The notes under the pieces were generated by a model. The model was not told the DNA's origin. It worked only from the letters and a program-made list of their open reading frames with translations, and ran no database searches. Below, piece by piece: positions 13,001 to 13,410 of a DNA stretch of 13,410 nucleotides (positions are counted from its first letter, which is position 1; every line of letters begins with the position of its first letter). This stretch comes from CAZBPZ01 sp964493955 (GTDB taxonomy: Bacteria > Chloroflexota > Dehalococcoidia > Dehalococcoidales > Fen-1064): assembly GCA_964493955.1 (NCBI GenBank), contig CAZBPZ010000047.1, positions 1 through 13,410 of the forward strand. Reading direction: 5' to 3'. Made by a program: the position numbers and the translations under genes.

Positions 13001-13410
13001 ATGCCAAGTACAGTGTACCTCGGGCTGGGGGCCAACCTGGGTGACCGCCGCGCCAACCTGCGGGCGGCCATCAGGCGGCTCGGCGGGCACACCCGCCTGG
13101 TGGGGCTGTCTTCGGTCTATGAAACGGAGCCGGTCGGCAACCCGGAGCAGCCGCTCTTCCTCAACCTGGTCTGCCGGGTGACCACCCGGCTGACGCCGCC
13201 GGGGCTCCTGTCCCTGGCCAAGCGCATCGAGGCTGACCTGGGCCGGGTACCCGGCCCGCCGAACTCACCCCGCCCGGTTGATATAGACATCCTCTTCTTT
13301 GACGACCTTGTCATTAAAACCCCCACCCTGACACTGCCTCACCCCCGCCTCCATGAGAGGGCCTTCGTCCTGGTGCCGCTGGCCGAGCTTGCCCCGCACC
13401 TCGTGCACCC
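13001..13410 (+). CDS. folK: 2-amino-4-hydroxy-6-hydroxymethyldihydropteridine pyrophosphokinase (HPPK), cut by window end
   Basis: 136 codons are present and the frame is still open at the window edge; the family is usually about 160 residues, so only the C terminus is missing. It starts STVYLGLGANLGDRRANL, the HPPK signature. SSVYETEPVG (37-46) and QPLFLN (50-55) shape the pterin site. RPVDIDILFF (91-100) holds the two Mg-binding aspartates, Asp94 and Asp96. TLPHPRLHERAFVLVPLAEL (111-130) closes the active site. The enzyme transfers pyrophosphate from ATP to the hydroxymethylpterin in folate synthesis. The ATG at 13001 gives the conserved N terminus, but only a weak purine stretch (CTAGA) precedes it. 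No other folate gene is visible in the window. Confidence 0.95.
   Translation, partial: MPSTVYLGLGANLGDRRANLRAAIRRLGGHTRLVGLSSVYETEPVGNPEQPLFLNLVCRVTTRLTPPGLLSLAKRIEADLGRVPGPPNSPRPVDIDILFFDDLVIKTPTLTLPHPRLHERAFVLVPLAELAPHLVH

Overview
The window is a GC-rich bacterial chromosome segment carrying core genes: an initiator tRNA, pyrG, a TalC-type transaldolase, rho, uvrC and folK. It also has two accessory-looking clusters, one for acyl-CoA metabolism and one for arsenic resistance. The many GTG/TTG starts, short intergenic gaps, a DRG-like TGS GTPase in a bacterium and the gene mix would fit a Chloroflexota (Dehalococcoidia-like) genome. That placement is inference from memory of such genomes; no marker here proves it.

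Layout. At the left edge an initiator tRNA-fMet runs on the minus strand behind a strong promoter. Next is a CoA-pyrophosphatase-type Nudix hydrolase, also minus. Divergent from it, on the plus strand, is a run of three genes: a crotonase-fold protein, a class III (CaiB/BaiF) CoA transferase and a DegV/FakB fatty-acid-binding protein. This run meets a long minus-strand operon tail to tail at a GC-rich hairpin near 3780-3799. Read in its own direction, that operon is pyrG, talC-type transaldolase, rho, uvrC, a DRG-like GTPase and a flavodoxin-like protein. It is driven by a promoter with perfect -35 and -10 hexamers at 10842-10871, and its junctions are tight (a 4-nt overlap, or gaps of 5 to 35 nt).

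To the right, on the plus strand, arsR has its own promoter, with palindromic operator-like sequence over the -10. It is followed by three direct repeats in the 295-nt gap before an Acr3 arsenite efflux gene. A separate promoter just after the acr3 stop drives folK, which is cut by the window end.

How the genes work together. The Nudix enzyme, crotonase, CoA transferase and DegV protein suggest handling of CoA thioesters or fatty acids, but no substrate can be assigned. ArsR and Acr3 form a standard sense-and-export arsenite module. The pyrG operon joins CTP synthesis, sugar-phosphate metabolism, transcription termination and nucleotide excision repair under one promoter. I did not find a clear new multi-gene system. 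The points that most deserve a second look are the repeat cluster between arsR and acr3, the crotonase that lacks both hydratase glutamates, and the bacterial DRG-like GTPase with an altered G3 motif.
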